Below, one piece after another: positions 33,383-44,964 of a stretch of DNA of 64,000 nucleotides. The notes below the pieces were generated by a model. The model did no database searches, was not told the origin of the DNA, and saw only the letters and a program-made list of their open reading frames with translations. Position numbers and translations under genes: made by a program. Source of the stretch: Cryptomeria japonica (taxonomy: Eukaryota > Streptophyta > Pinopsida > Cupressales > Cupressaceae); contig NC_081415.1 in assembly GCF_030272615.1 (NCBI RefSeq), positions 376,977,392 through 377,041,391 of the forward strand. The letters are read 5' to 3'. Every line of letters starts with the position of its first letter. The first letter of the stretch is position 1.

Positions 33383-34564
33383 TGTAATGGTGAAAAATTG
33401 ATTTAGGGTTTACAACATAGAAGGGAGAAACCACTAAATATTTTCACTTAGGACCATTACATTCAAAAGGGAAGGGAATCCACTAGATTCAATCACAAAT
33501 CAGATAAGGATTGAATACTAAATGGATTGAATTAATTTTGATTTCCTCTTTTGTAAATTGAAATGCTGAAATTAGGTAAAGTGCTAAAAAATGAAGGTAA
33601 AAACATGTAAACGGTAAGCTACAAATGCAGGATCGAGTTGGGCACTTGAAATTGAGAAATGTAAGCCGAGTTAGACCCGCTCCCTGAAAAAGCTCCTAAA
33701 ATGTCAGGACCATGGCACCCATCACCATGGTTCTCCTTACTTTTCGCACACCAAAAATGGTTGATTCATCTTTGTGAATAAAGCTTATTCTAAAGTGTAT
33801 AGCTCTGTACCTATTTCTTGCACACAAAAATAAGGCGAAATAGGTTGGGAATAGGGGTTTGCCTAAGTCAAACCCCGGTTGAGGAACCAACTTTAAATGA
33901 AATGATGAGAATACTTAAATAAATAATGGAAATATCTACCTCAGATCTGCAATGACTGATAATGATCTGCTTTACTTCTTGAATTTAATCACATATATTG
34001 TATAAAATGACATGGACATGACAAAACCCTAATCACACACACATCCTTGCAAATGAATGATGTAAAGTTACTCCATAATTGATAGATGAAGAATATATAT
34101 CCTTGAAGACCTCTAGAAATGCTTGATGATAAATACTTCAATACTTGAATTCTTTATTGCTTGATTATAGTGCTCTCAATATCTCTCTTGTTATCAAATT
34201 GAGAGGGGAAAGCCTCTTTATATACTTGCCTGTCGTCAAACATATTAATTTTCTGACATAAGCTGACATGAAGCAAGGTTTCCTGCTTAAAATTTGGATA
34301 GAGAAAAGGGTTTAAATTAGGGCCCAATTAGGGAGAACCATGGCATGGCCCCATGGTCCCAGTGAGGACCAAGGTGCCACACCTTGGTCCTACCCCATAT
34401 TTGGGCCAGGGTTAAGGGTCCCAACAAGGTGAAATGTGAAAATATGACCATTATTGCATGGCAGAGGCATAAATAGGTCCTGATCAAGCAAGAGGATGTG
34501 AACACTAAAGTGAGAGCTCTAAATGTGGCCTAAATTGCAAAGGTTGCAATTTTAGGATGATATA
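33383..34564 (-). repeat. E4 5' LTR (intact copy, holds the empty E3 site)
   Basis: On the minus strand it runs from 34564 to 33383 and ends CCATTACA. At 34390-34405 it has the uninterrupted sequence into which E3 inserted in the other copy. Two hairpins lie nearby: 34337-34357 (ACCATGG/CCATGGT) and 34366-34390, a perfect 11-base stem (GGACCAAGGTG/CACCTTGGTCC) with a CCA loop. Confidence 0.85.
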
Positions 34565-34569
34565 CAAAT

Positions 34570-34835
34570 AAATTATGTAGTTACACTATTGAAGAAATCA
34601 AAAGGATCAATGTTAGTTTGCCTTTGGTAGAACTATTAAAGATGTAAGTCATCTAGAAGGCCTTTATTAAGTAATTCGATGGTGCTTCCTCTAAAGAAAA
34701 TAAAAATACATTCATTTCTAAGGAATCTTTTGTAAAAGATCAAAAGAGAAAAGATAAAGATAAAACTCCACTACTTGTAATAGATGCTCATATAGCTATA
34801 TATAAGGATAAAAATGATTCCCCTCTTTTACTTCT
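34570..34835 (+). pseudogene. E9: gag-protease linker-like fragment of an older Ty3/gypsy element
   Basis: Joined across E4 to 20615, one frame reads SYTIEEIKRINVSLPLVELL, resembling the pre-protease linker of Tat-type elements (compare E2 near 9477: EYDLVEQLGKTPALISILEL). After two stops it goes on with a Lys/Asp-rich stretch and TPLLVIDAHIAIYKD. It is cut at 34835 by the E8 LTR. The fragment is too short to be sure; its main value is showing that E4 and E8 both landed in the same older element. Confidence 0.4.
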
Positions 34836-35577
34836 TGTAGACACCTAATAATGTCTCATTCATCATGTACTAATTATGCATCCTATTAGTTAAATAATTC
34901 TTTAATTATTTAATTAATCTAATTATTCTTATTGTTCTGAACTAATTGAATCATCATTATCTATCTTACTAATTATTCAATTTCTATCTTTATCAATTCA
35001 TCATTTAACCCTTCCTCAAATATTAATTATTTAATTAATTTTGATTTAATTCTTTAATTAAATAATCTTTATTATTTGATTAATTCCATTTCTAATGATT
35101 GAATAATTTCATTGAAATTATTAAATTAATTCATTCATTTCCACAAATCCCGAAATTTAGATTTCAATTTAATTTTATTTCTTCCAAATTCATATTTCAT
35201 CAAATTTGAATTTCATCCCATTTCAGTAAATTTCGTGTGCATTTCAACATTCAAAAATCATAATTCAAATCCAAATAAGAATGAAATTTAATTTCGATTC
35301 AAAATCCTACAACACATGTTGAAAATCTAGACTGATTGATCAAATCAATTAACTAGTCAGTTAACTCAGTTAACTAGTCAGTTAACTCAGTTAACTAGTC
35401 AGTTAACTTTCCAATCTCCCATTTTCACTCCAAATCACCTTTTCCGACTAATCAATCAATTTAGTCTTCTTTCCAATCTATTTTGTCAATTGGCTAATCA
35501 ATTGAGTCATCCAGTCAATCAATTGAATTATATCTTCAATCAATCCACTTAACAGATCAATCAAATAAGTTAATAGA
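34836..35577 (+). repeat. E8 5' LTR, piece 1
   Basis: The LTR opening resembles that of E2, and it is AT-rich with many ATTAATTA words. At about 35349-35407 a 21-base unit (ACTAGTCAGTTAACTCAGTTA) is repeated nearly three times; it is built from the palindromes ACTAGT and AGTTAACT. The piece ends at the E5 target ATAGA. Confidence 0.7.
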
Positions 35578-36356
35578 TAGTGCAGTCACCGGTTAGGAGG
35601 GACCTCAAAGAGATAAATCCAGACCGGGAAGTATGAGTAAACACAATGAAAGCAAGAGGATATGATGGAGGCAATGCAGAAATGAATGAATTAGATCATG
35701 AAAACTAATTACAGATAACTAGTAACATCTGGGTTACAAGGTTCAACTCACTGGCCTGCCACATACATGCTCAATTATAGAATCAGTCAACTCTGAACCT
35801 CTAATTCTTAAGATTTATCTTCTATATTCTTCCTAACTGAATTATGATGCTTAATTACATTGATTTATATGGTCCAAGGAGATCTAGTTGGCCCAAAAGG
35901 GTCCAAATGCCAAAGAACAAGATCAAACGTGTAAAACCAATAGGTTGGCCTCTGCCAAAGAGATTCCTCTGAAAAATCTAAGGGATGAAGTGTGGATCAA
36001 AGGGAAGGTCAGCCACACACCAAGGAACATCGGGATCATATAAATGAGGCTCCGCAAGATACAAAAGGGGTTTGGGAGATTCACCAATAGAAAATAGATC
36101 CAAAACGGTTCTGGTGCGAGAAAATTGTGTTAGAATCCAAAAGCAATAACTTGCCGGTAAATGTTCCAAATGCTCCATGGTTTAGGAATAAGGAAGATAA
36201 TCATGTCCTTAAGAAAAATATAGCTCCAAAAGATCCCGTGAGCCAATGCAAGGAAATAGAGAAAGAAATGTTGAAACTGCAAAATAAAAAGCAAAGAATT
36301 CAGAAATGCTTTTCGTTGATGCAAGATTGCCAAGAACCGAGGATGCTCCTACATCA
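35578..36356 (-). repeat. E5 3' LTR
   Basis: On the minus strand it runs from 36356 (TGATGTAGGAGCATCC) to 35578. It matches 41048-41826 closely. Confidence 0.9.
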
Positions 36357-36375
36357 GTCATTCAGGGTTGTTGAA

Positions 36376-36395
36376 AAAGTGAGTCCCTCACTTTT
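36376..36395 (-). other. Palindrome at pol stop / 3' LTR of E5
   Basis: On the minus strand AAAAGTGAG-GGA-CTCACTTTT contains the pol stop TGA (36390-36388). It is the counterpart of 17271-17290 in E1 and 56986-57004 in E6. Confidence 0.65.
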
Positions 36396-37990
36396 CTAGG
36401 GTCAGAGGAAAACCAAGGCAATCCACCTCTACCTGAGAAATCCAAGATGAATCTTCAACTAGTCTGTCCTTCCATTTCACAAGATACTCCTTATATTGAC
36501 TACTCCGGGTGCTACGCCCATTCCTACTATCCAAAATGTCTTCAATTTGATCTAGCTCCTTCTAAGGAAACTATTTCTCTAAGTATGCAATACTGTCTTC
36601 ACTAAATTCTGATTCATGATATTGATGTAGATCTGCAATGTTGAATATAGGTGAAATACTCAAACTATCCGATAGCTCCACATCATATGCATTTTTGGAA
36701 CTGAACTTACTCAAAATCTTACAAGGTCTAAACTTCCTCATCTGCAACTTGTTATAGGTTCCAACTAAAAATATTTCTTTTCTCAGGTATACCATCACTT
36801 CATTGCCAACTTCAAATTCCTTATGTCTTCTCTTCTCATCTTCTTTCTCCTTATACTTGTTGTTCATATACTCCAAGTGCTTCTTAACCTGATTATGTAA
36901 GGTTGCCATGTGATCTGCAAAATCTTCTGCTTCTGCACTCCTCTTGTCTTCATTACTGATATCTCTCAATTCTAATATACCTCTAAGGTTTACTCCGATA
37001 ACAATCTCAAAAGGTGTTCTTCCGGTACTCCTCTTCTCTAAATTATTGTAGACAAATTATGCTTGTGCAAGAATCAAATCCCAACTTCCGGTTTTCTCTC
37101 CAACTAAGCATCTCAACAAATTTCCTAAGATCCTGTTTACTACTTCTGTTTGTCCACTAGTTTGTGGGTGAAAAGTAGAACTGAACTTTAAGTCTATCTT
37201 CATCTTCTTCCAAAGTGTTTTCCAAAAATAACCAACAAACTTAGTCTCTCTGTCTGAAACTATGCTCTTAGATAATCCATGCAATCTCACCACCTCCTTG
37301 AAAAATAAGTCAGCTATATGCATTGCATTGGATGTCTTCTTACAAGGTATGAAATGAGCCATCTCCAAGAATATATCTACCACCACCAATATAGAATCAT
37401 TTCCTCTCTATGTCTTAGGCAATCCAAGTATGAAATCCATGCTTATGTCTTCCCAAGGTCTCTTCGGTAGCATCAAATCTTTATACTAATACAATCCCAC
37501 ATTTTGACTACTACCTTTTGCAACTTGACAAATTCTATACCTTTGCAAAAATTTCCTGACATCCTTATGAATCCGAGGCCAAAAGTAATGTTCACTCACC
37601 AATGCTACTATTTTGTCAACACCAAAGTGTCCGACTAATCCTCCACTATGCTTCTCCTTTATTAGATTCTCCCTCATAAAACTCTTAGGTATACACAACT
37701 GAACTCCTCTGAATAACATCCCATCCTAAATGAAATAATCCAACCACTTGCTTCTATCTACCATAACCGGTTCTCTACATGATTTCCAAGGTTCTACAAA
37801 ATCTGGGTCATCAACATACAAGGTCTTCAACTCATCAAATCCTAACACTGTCACTCTCATCTCTGTCAGCAGATTCCTCCTTCTACTCAATGCATCGACA
37901 ACTTTGTTTGACTTCACACTCCCATGCTTCAACACAAAGGTGTAACTCTACAACATTTCTACCCATCTCATATGTCTCTGATTCAACTTA
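36388..37990 (-). pseudogene. pol: E5 integrase with chromodomain
   Basis: Reading 37990 to 36388 on the minus strand, the zinc module is KHSGGLVGHFGVDK with CQVAKGSSQNVGLY. The DDE core follows: [30 protein letters not shown] (second Asp) near 37250, and SGQTEVVNR, which keeps the Glu lost in E1. The GPY/F-like module has EFEVGNEVMVYLRK and NKLQMRKFRPCKIL. The chromodomain is at about 36540-36420, with YKEYLVKWKDRLVEDSSWIS. In chromoviruses this module targets integration to marked chromatin. Stops occur near 37720, 37480, 37390, 37055 and 36570. Confidence 0.87.
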
Positions 37991-39407
37991 CTCTAACTAT
38001 TCAAATACTGCAAGGCTTGATGATCAATATACAACACAAATTGCTTAGGCAACATGTAATGTCTCCATTTCTTCAAGGCTTGAACTATGGCATAAAATTC
38101 CTGATCATACACTGAATATCTCCTCCTGACATCATTCAACTTCTCACTGAAAGAAGCTATTGCTCTCCCTTCTTGACTCAATACTGCTCCAATTGCATTC
38201 CCACTTGCATCACAGTCCACTTGAAATACTTTGTTGAAATCTGGTAAAGCTAAGACAGGTTGTCCAGTGACCTTTTACTTTAGCAATTCAAAACTTTTAT
38301 TTTCTCTGGTTGTCCACTTGAATTCTTTCCTATCTCCCCTCATTGTCTCAGTCATATGACTACAAACTGAACTAAAGTTTCTGATAAAATTTGGTAGAAA
38401 CTAGCCAATCCATGAAATGATCTTACCTCTCCAATGCTTTTTGATGTAGGCCATTCAAAAATTTCTCTTACCTTCTCAGGGTCCATCTTCAATCCATTCA
38501 CAGATATCACAAATCCCAGATAGACTAATTCTTCTTTCATGGAATTGCACTTCTTTATATTTATCAACAACTTCTCTTCCCTCAACCTCTGCAAAACTTG
38601 TCTTAAATGCAACAAATGCTCCTCTCTTGTCTTACTGAAAATCAGAATGTCATCCAAATATACAATAACAAACTTACCCAATAATTTCTTCAATACCTCA
38701 TTCATCAACCTCATGAAAGTACTTGGTGCATTAGTCAATCCAAAAGGCATTACCAACCATTAATACAACCCTTCATTTATCTTGAATGCTATCTTCCACT
38801 CATCTCCTTCTCTAATTCTGATATGATGATATCCACTCTTCAAGTTTATCTTTGTGTATTATTTGGCTCCACTCAAACAATCCATTATGTCATCCATCCT
38901 CGGTAAAGGAAACCGATACTTTACTGTGATCTTGTTTATTGCTCTAAAATCGGTACACATCCTCCATTATCCATTCTTCTTAGGTGCTAACACTATTGGT
39001 ATTGCATAGGGACTCAAACTTTCTTTGATCAAAGCTTTCTTCAACAACTCCTGCTCTTGTCTATTCAACTCCTCATTTTCTGCTGGTGTCATATGGTGTG
39101 CAAATTTGTTAGGCAAACTAGCTCCAAGAATCAAGTCCATGCAATGAATAATACTCCTTATAGGTGGTAATCCATCAGGCACATTATCAGAAATGATATC
39201 TTCATACTCTGTCAACAACTCTTTTATCTCCTTTGGTTGTTCTCCTTCATGTTCTAGGTTCTCAACCTTTTTAGGTACTAAAGAAAAACACACATTTTCA
39301 TGTCTCATTCCATCCAGAAATTTCCTTCCATCCACCAAATAGATTATAGCATTTGTATAGACTTCACTCTTCAAAGGCTCCTCCAAGGGTAACAAGGTTT
39401 GTTTCAT
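37991..39407 (-). pseudogene. pol: E5 reverse transcriptase and RNase H
   Basis: On the minus strand the RT linker starts MKQTLLPLEEPL. ELNRQEQELLKKALI and LAPKKNG follow, then [20 protein letters not shown] and the catalytic box YLDDILIF at about 38660. The RT thumb region includes LVYLGFVI and [10 protein letters not shown]. After a shift near 38250-38340, RNase H reads [20 protein letters not shown] with [18 protein letters not shown] and [10 protein letters not shown], all acidic residues present. Stops near 38966, 38880 and 38757 break RT before the catalytic box. Confidence 0.87.
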
Positions 39408-40938
39408 CCCGTTTTCTACAATAGTGTATATGTTCTTTCTCCCATCATGTATTGCCTATCTATCAAACTGCCAAGGTCTACTCAACAAAAGGTGACAAAT
39501 ATCCATAGGCATAATATCACACAAAACTTCATCATGATAATTCCCAATTTTCAGTTTTACCAAACATTGCTCACTTACTAACAACTTATGTTCATCCTGA
39601 ATCCATGCTATTTGATAAGGCTTAGCGTGTTTCAATCTTTCCAACTTCAACTTATTCACCATTTCTTCTAAAACAAGATTATCCTAGCTACCACTATCAA
39701 TAACTACTTTACAATACTTACCAGATACTTTACATTTGGTCTTGAACAAATTCCGTCTTTGCACGAGCTCTTCATCTTCTCCGGTATGACACAAAGTTCT
39801 CCTCATCATAAATAGTTCTCCATCTTCCAGTTTGTTAGCTGATCCGGTGGGGCTTCTTCTACCAATGTTGTTCTCCCAATGTTCTTTGTCTTCTTACATT
39901 TGAAAGAACGATGTCCTTGTCCTCCACACTTATAACAAGTACCTCTAAACACTCTCTTGGCTTGTCTTCTGTCATCTTTTCCAAAACCCTCCTTCCGGTA
40001 ACCATCAGGTTCTCTTCTCCGGTAGAAATTTCTATCATCCTTCCAGTATGAACTATCATCTTTTCTTACTTCCTTGTCTTGTTTTGATCTGTACAAGTTT
40101 CTCTTCCTCTGGGATATCCTCTTCCTCCTTGAAATATTCCTTTAGAAAATCTTCCACCTCTACCTCTCTGTCTCTGCTCATGTCTCTTGTTCAACTTCTC
40201 TATTGCTTTCAAGGAATACTATTAAGCTTCTTCAATACTTTGTAACTTGATCAAACTCAGTTCATCCTGTATAGACATCCACAACCCATTCAAATATCTT
40301 GTAACTTGTTCAACCTCATCATCGACATGTTTGGATATGATATTCAACTTGTAAAATGCTTCGGTATACTCCTTCACACTAGATTCCTTCTGCTTCAAGT
40401 TCTATAACTTCCAGAATAGATTTACTTGATAATCAATTGGCATAAACTTCAATTTTAACTTAGAAACCATTCGTTCCCATGATTTGATCTTCTCTTTACC
40501 TCTTCTCTGTCTATCAACTTGTAAATGCTCCCACCAAAGAGATGCATGACCTTTCAACTAAGTACATGCATATTTCACCTTCTTTTCTCCTGCAGTGTTC
40601 TCAAAATCAAAATACTTCTTCATCTCCAAGATCCAATCCATTAATTCATCCGAATCCAACTTTCCATCATACTCCGGTGGGGTAAAATGTGGTTTAGTGT
40701 TCATCCTACTCAAAACCCTCAAGAACCTCTTTTCATCTGGATTGATCGCCGATGGATTTGCTACTTGTTCTGCCGGTGCTTCTTGTTCTTCATCTTCACT
40801 CACATCTTGAATATGTCGGCCTCTTCTCTAGGCTATCTCAATGACTTTCAACCATGCTACAATTCCTCTCAACATTTCTATCACAACAGGGTCTTCATTC
40901 CCACGTGCTCCACCATTCCTATTTCCTCTTCAAGCCAT
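39408..40938 (-). pseudogene. gag-pol: E5 gag and protease
   Basis: On the minus strand, ATG 40938-40936 starts a gag of the same build as E1. The capsid block is at 40803-40500 (KYFDFENTAG, then WWEHLQ). The conserved DDEVEQVTRYLNGLW region lies near 40320, followed by a Gly/Arg-rich stretch and an intact CCHC knuckle YKCGGQGHRSFKCKK near 39930. Protease keeps the region ahead of LLLSRPW at about 39480, but the VIDSG site near 39690 is interrupted by a stop. The reading frame shifts near 40100 and again near 39750, so gag and pol are no longer in one frame as they are in E1. Confidence 0.85.
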
Positions 40939-41033
40939 CTTCATGCCATTCCTCTACAACTGCAGGTTAGATCCACAATCTACCACCTCACTACAAAATT
41001 CTTAGGACAACACAATCTCCGGAACGAGAGCTC

Positions 41034-41045
41034 GCTTTGATACCA
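41034..41045 (-). other. E5 primer-binding site
   Basis: On the minus strand TGGTATCAAAGC follows two bases after the 5' LTR. It has one change from the standard TGGTATCAGAGC. Confidence 0.85.
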
Positions 41046-41047
41046 CT

Positions 41048-41826
41048 TAGTGAAATCACTGGTTAGGAGGGACCTCAAAGAGATCAATCTGGACTGGGCA
41101 GCAAGAGTAAACACAACAGAAAAAAGAGGATATGATGGAGGTAATTCATAACTGAATGAATTAGATCATGAAAACTAATTACAGATAACTGGTAACATCC
41201 AAGTTACAAGATTCGGCTCACTTGCCTGCCACATACATGCTCAATTACAAAATCAGTCAACTCCAGACCTCTAATTCTTAAGATATATCTTCGATATTCT
41301 TCCTAACTAAATTATGATTCTTAGTTACATTGATTTATATGGTCCAAGGAGATCTGGTTGGCCCAAAAGGGTTCAAATGCCGAAGAATAAGATCAAACAT
41401 GTAAAGCCAACAAGTCAGCCTCCGCTAAAGAGATTCCTCCAAAAAATAAAAAGGATGAAGTATGGATCAAAGGGAAGGCTGACCACATGCCAAGGAACAT
41501 CGGGATCAATGAAATGAGGCTTCACAAGCTACAAAAGGGTTTCGGGAGATTCACCAATAGAAAATAGGTCCAAAATGTTTCCAGTGCCAGAAAACCATCT
41601 CGAAATCCGAAAGCAATAACTTGCCGGTAAATGATCCAAATGCTCCATGGTTTAGGAATAAGGAAGATAATCATATCCTCAAGCAAAATCCGGCTCCACA
41701 AGATCCAGTGATCCAATGCAAGGAAATACAAAAAGAAATGCTGAAACTGCAAAATAGAAAGTAAACAAAAAATAAATGTTTTTGGTTGATGCAAGATTTT
41801 CAAGAACCGAGGATGCTCTTGCATCA
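41048..41826 (-). repeat. E5 5' LTR
   Basis: On the minus strand it runs from 41826 (TGATGCAAGAGCATCC) to 41048. Both E5 LTRs end in CACTA rather than the CACCA of E6. Confidence 0.9.
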
Positions 41827-42039
41827 ACAGATCGATCAAAATGAGTTGACTGATCAATCAAATCAGTTCAACTCTCAATCAACACTTCAGTTCTATTTCT
41901 CACCCAAAAATCTATAAATTCAACCTCATTACTTCATTTCAATTAAATCATGAACTTCTAATCTTTGTGCCACTTGCAGGTTATCAGCACTCTGAGAACC
42001 ACCATACCATAGAGATGAGAAGAACAATGGAAGCTAGAA
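41827..42039 (+). repeat. E8 5' LTR, piece 2
   Basis: It resumes after E5 with the duplicated ACAGA and ends at TAGAA, where unit S begins. It contains GAGATGAGAAGAACAATGG near 42011, comparable with GGAGATAGGAAGAATGGAG in the E2 LTR near 4194. Confidence 0.6.
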
Positions 42040-43694
42040 TGTAACACCCCGCTATGAGGCCCAAAGCAATTAAACAAATAAAACAATGAGAATGTGAATA
42101 TTTATTTATTTATTTATTAGAAGTTAAACCGTTCAATAGCATAGAGATGCATGAAAGTTCAAGATAAGGAAAAGATGTGCAAATACTAACTAGCAAAAGT
42201 CCTCAAGGCCCCATAACAATGTTACCCAAGGATAACATTAACTAAACACATAAGAGCATAGGAAACCACATAAATATGATAACACTGTCTTACAAGGATC
42301 ATGGTACATAATACATTTCCATGAGAATATACATATGATCATCGGTTACAACATAAGGTATCCATAAGGATAAAATCTCCATGAGTACAAGCAATGGAGC
42401 TAAATAGATAGATCTGGTACAAAAGAAGATCTTCAATCCTCCCATGAACCATCATGAACATGTTGCATGATGAACCAAAACCCAACGGGTACAAATAACA
42501 CTCCACCTAACCATGTGGTACCATCAGGTCCACCCCTTGTGCTAGGAGGTATCAGCTAGACCTAAGATACATAAGGAAATACAAGAAGGTACAATTGACT
42601 CACATGAGGCTCACAAGACTACTATCACAAGGGACCCACAAGGCTATAATCACATAAACTCAAAAGTAAAACAACCAATTTCCAGAGGCCCAAGAAATCC
42701 ACAAAAGGATAAAAGATATAAGTTACCACTAGGTATGGAATAGGGAAGAGTGTCATCACTAGGTTGTCATGAGTTACCTTGGTAGGTCTTCACTAGGTCC
42801 CGACCCCCATCTTGGGTTACCTTGGTGACCTCTCCCAACCCCTGGCCCCCAGACAAATACTAGTGGACCACACCAACCTTTTGAAATGACAAGATTAGTG
42901 GAAGCCATTCCAGACCCTCCTCTACTTACCTCAACCCTAAACAAGCACCTAAGCATAAGAAATGAAACAAAAAATTAATCTTTATTAATGTGAGCTAACT
43001 ACCCATCCCAATTCATTATGTTATGTTTTCACTTGATTACGAACTTTCATTGAGTTACCCTGGCGACCACTTTGGGTCCCGACCCCCAATGAAAGCCACT
43101 CCCCCATGATTGCACCTAGGAATCAAAATTCAACACAAGGTCTAAGACAATCAAAACACCAAGAGGCTAAACCCCTTTACCATAGCAAGGTTGACTGACT
43201 TTCTAGAACAGGATTTCACACAAGGAGGTTTGATGCAATGGGGAATGATTGACTAACATAGAAGACATGCAGAACACCAAACACATCACATTTAATGACA
43301 ATGAGAAACCATACACAAAGAAGGATCTAAACAATGTCCTTAGCCTTTGGAAACAAACTCATTTAAGAAAAACATCCAAGTATCCAACTATGGTAGACAA
43401 GAACCAAATGTAAATCCAGTTCACATGATGCCAAACATAAGAAAATCCAGTCATAATATAATACCAAGGAGATCATAATAGCTTCTATACATCAATTAAT
43501 TCAAATTAACATTAATTTCAATAACCCAAATTCAAAACCATTGTAACTCATTTTATTCTTCATAATTTGCACAATGAATCTAACATGTGATTATTTAAAA
43601 CAATCAAGATGACATAATCCATTCCTACAGTTTTTCTATCATTATATTTGATCAACAACAAATTAAATAAAGATTAACCAAGTTCATATGAAAA
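42040..43694. other. S, left part, non-coding
   Basis: No ORF is supported. Two related blocks occur near 42770-42840 and 43055-43110, both with GAGTTACC(T/C)TGG and GGTCCCGACCCCCA words, about 285 bases apart. A short ATTT run lies at about 42100-42118. Confidence 0.45.
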
Positions 43695-43754
43695 CAAATA
43701 CCTATATATATGTATACATATGCACACACAGACACACACACATGTATATATATG

Positions 43755-43804
<50 letters not shown>

Positions 43805-43908
43805 CACATATATATACATATGTACACACACACACATATATGTATATATATGTATATGTATACACACACACACATATGTATATGTATACATATATACACA
43901 TATACATA

Positions 43909-43976
<68 letters not shown>

Positions 43977-44086
43977 GTGTATGTATGTATATGTATACAT
44001 ATGTGTATGTATGCATATGTATATGTATACATACATGTATGTATACATATATATGTATGTGTGTGTATATATATATATATATATAT
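43695..44086. repeat. Compound microsatellite (TATG/TA/CA/TG)
   Basis: Nearly 400 bases of TATATG, TG and CA tracts, including an uninterrupted TG run of about 35 bases at 43767-43801 and mirrored GTATAC words. All long ORFs here (over both strands, reading Thr-Tyr-Ile-His repeats) are artefacts of the repeat. Confidence 0.97.
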
Positions 44087-44095
44087 TAAGCCCAT

Positions 44096-44163
44096 GGTGG
44101 GCAGGGTTTACCCACCACTGTGGGTGGTTAGCCACTATCGTGGGTAAACCCACATCGCCCACC
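44096..44163. other. Imperfect hairpin next to the microsatellite
   Basis: The left arm GGTGGGCAGGGTTTACCCAC (44096-44115) pairs with the right arm at 44140-44163 (GTGGGTAAACCC, then GCCCACC), with a small bulge and a 24-base loop. It may be the tip of a fold-back element. Confidence 0.65.
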
Positions 44164-44249
44164 AAAGAGCACAACACAAAAAAGAAACATAATGCAGATA
44201 TAAAAATTTAATACACAAAAGAATTACCGAATAGGAAATGATTTTTACA

Positions 44250-44252
<3 letters not shown>

Positions 44253-44335
<83 letters not shown>

Positions 44336-44352
44336 CATATATATATATATAT
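44253..44352. repeat. TA dinucleotide microsatellite
   Basis: About 100 bases of TA repeats interrupted by a few TACATA words. ORFs across it are artefacts. Confidence 0.95.
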
Positions 44353-44964
44353 TTAAATCTATATTTCACAGAAAGATTTCTACAGGTAGTATAAAAAAAA
44401 TAAATTCAAATCCATATTCCCATAATTTCCAAAATCACAAGAATCACTGATAATTTTTTTCAAAACCCAATAACCTCCATTTAAGAGACAATGCACTAAA
44501 TTTATTCTTTTTAGATAAACAAAAACTAATTTTCATTCAAAACTAAATTGAATTTCCACATGCAAGATAAGTAATTTGGAACCCTACCTATTAACGAAAT
44601 CTCATGCACAAAAGTGGAAGAAAAAATCTATGGCTACCGAACACAATGAGCTAGGCACACAAATCCTGAACCTTCGATAAAATAATTCAAACCCTTTCAA
44701 AGAAATCCAGAAAAGAACTCCATTGATTTTTCCCAATTTCTTCTTTTCAAACCCATTTTCCCCAAATCCATTTCAAAAGCCATAACCAGAAAAAAAAAAT
44801 GCGTGCAATAAACTTCACAGGAGACCTCAAAAAATATTTCTTCTCCTAAAAATAATTCCACCCCCTAAAAGCATGCAAGATTCCCCACTATTAATTCATT
44901 AATTATTTATTTATTTTCTTTTTGTAACTCCCACATATGCAAATTTTAAATTTGAAAATAATTG

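Larger units (their letters stand above)
20616..34564 (-). mobile_element. E4: gag-only, Tat-like LTR element on the minus strand, split by E3
   Basis: Two LTR copies (20616-29166 interrupted by E3, and 33383-34564) flank a 4.2-kb interior. The target duplication CAAAT is perfect (20611-20615 and 34565-34569). Read on the minus strand the order is 5' LTR, primer-like site TGGTGAACCCGA, AT-rich leader repeats, gag relic with a zinc-finger motif, a long repetitive non-coding part, polypurine tract, 3' LTR. There is no protease, RT or integrase. The outer end of the 5' LTR reads GATATA where the other copy has GCTACA, so its terminal CA is now TA. By eye the LTRs differ by roughly 10 percent. 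Confidence 0.82.
35578..41826 (-). mobile_element. E5: chromovirus provirus on the minus strand
   Basis: Two 779-base LTRs, an initiator-Met primer site, and gag-protease-RT-RNase H-integrase-chromodomain in order, all on the minus strand. It is flanked by ATAGA (35573-35577) and ACAGA (41827-41831). It belongs to the same family as E1 and E6. Unlike E1 it is complete, though many stops and at least three net frameshifts (near 40100, 39750 and 38250) inactivate it. Confidence 0.92.

Noticed and set aside
43652-44211. Long overlapping ORFs on both strands (up to 167 codons)
   Set aside because: They translate a TA/TG/CA microsatellite into Thr-Tyr-Ile-His repeats, with no composition or motif of a real protein.
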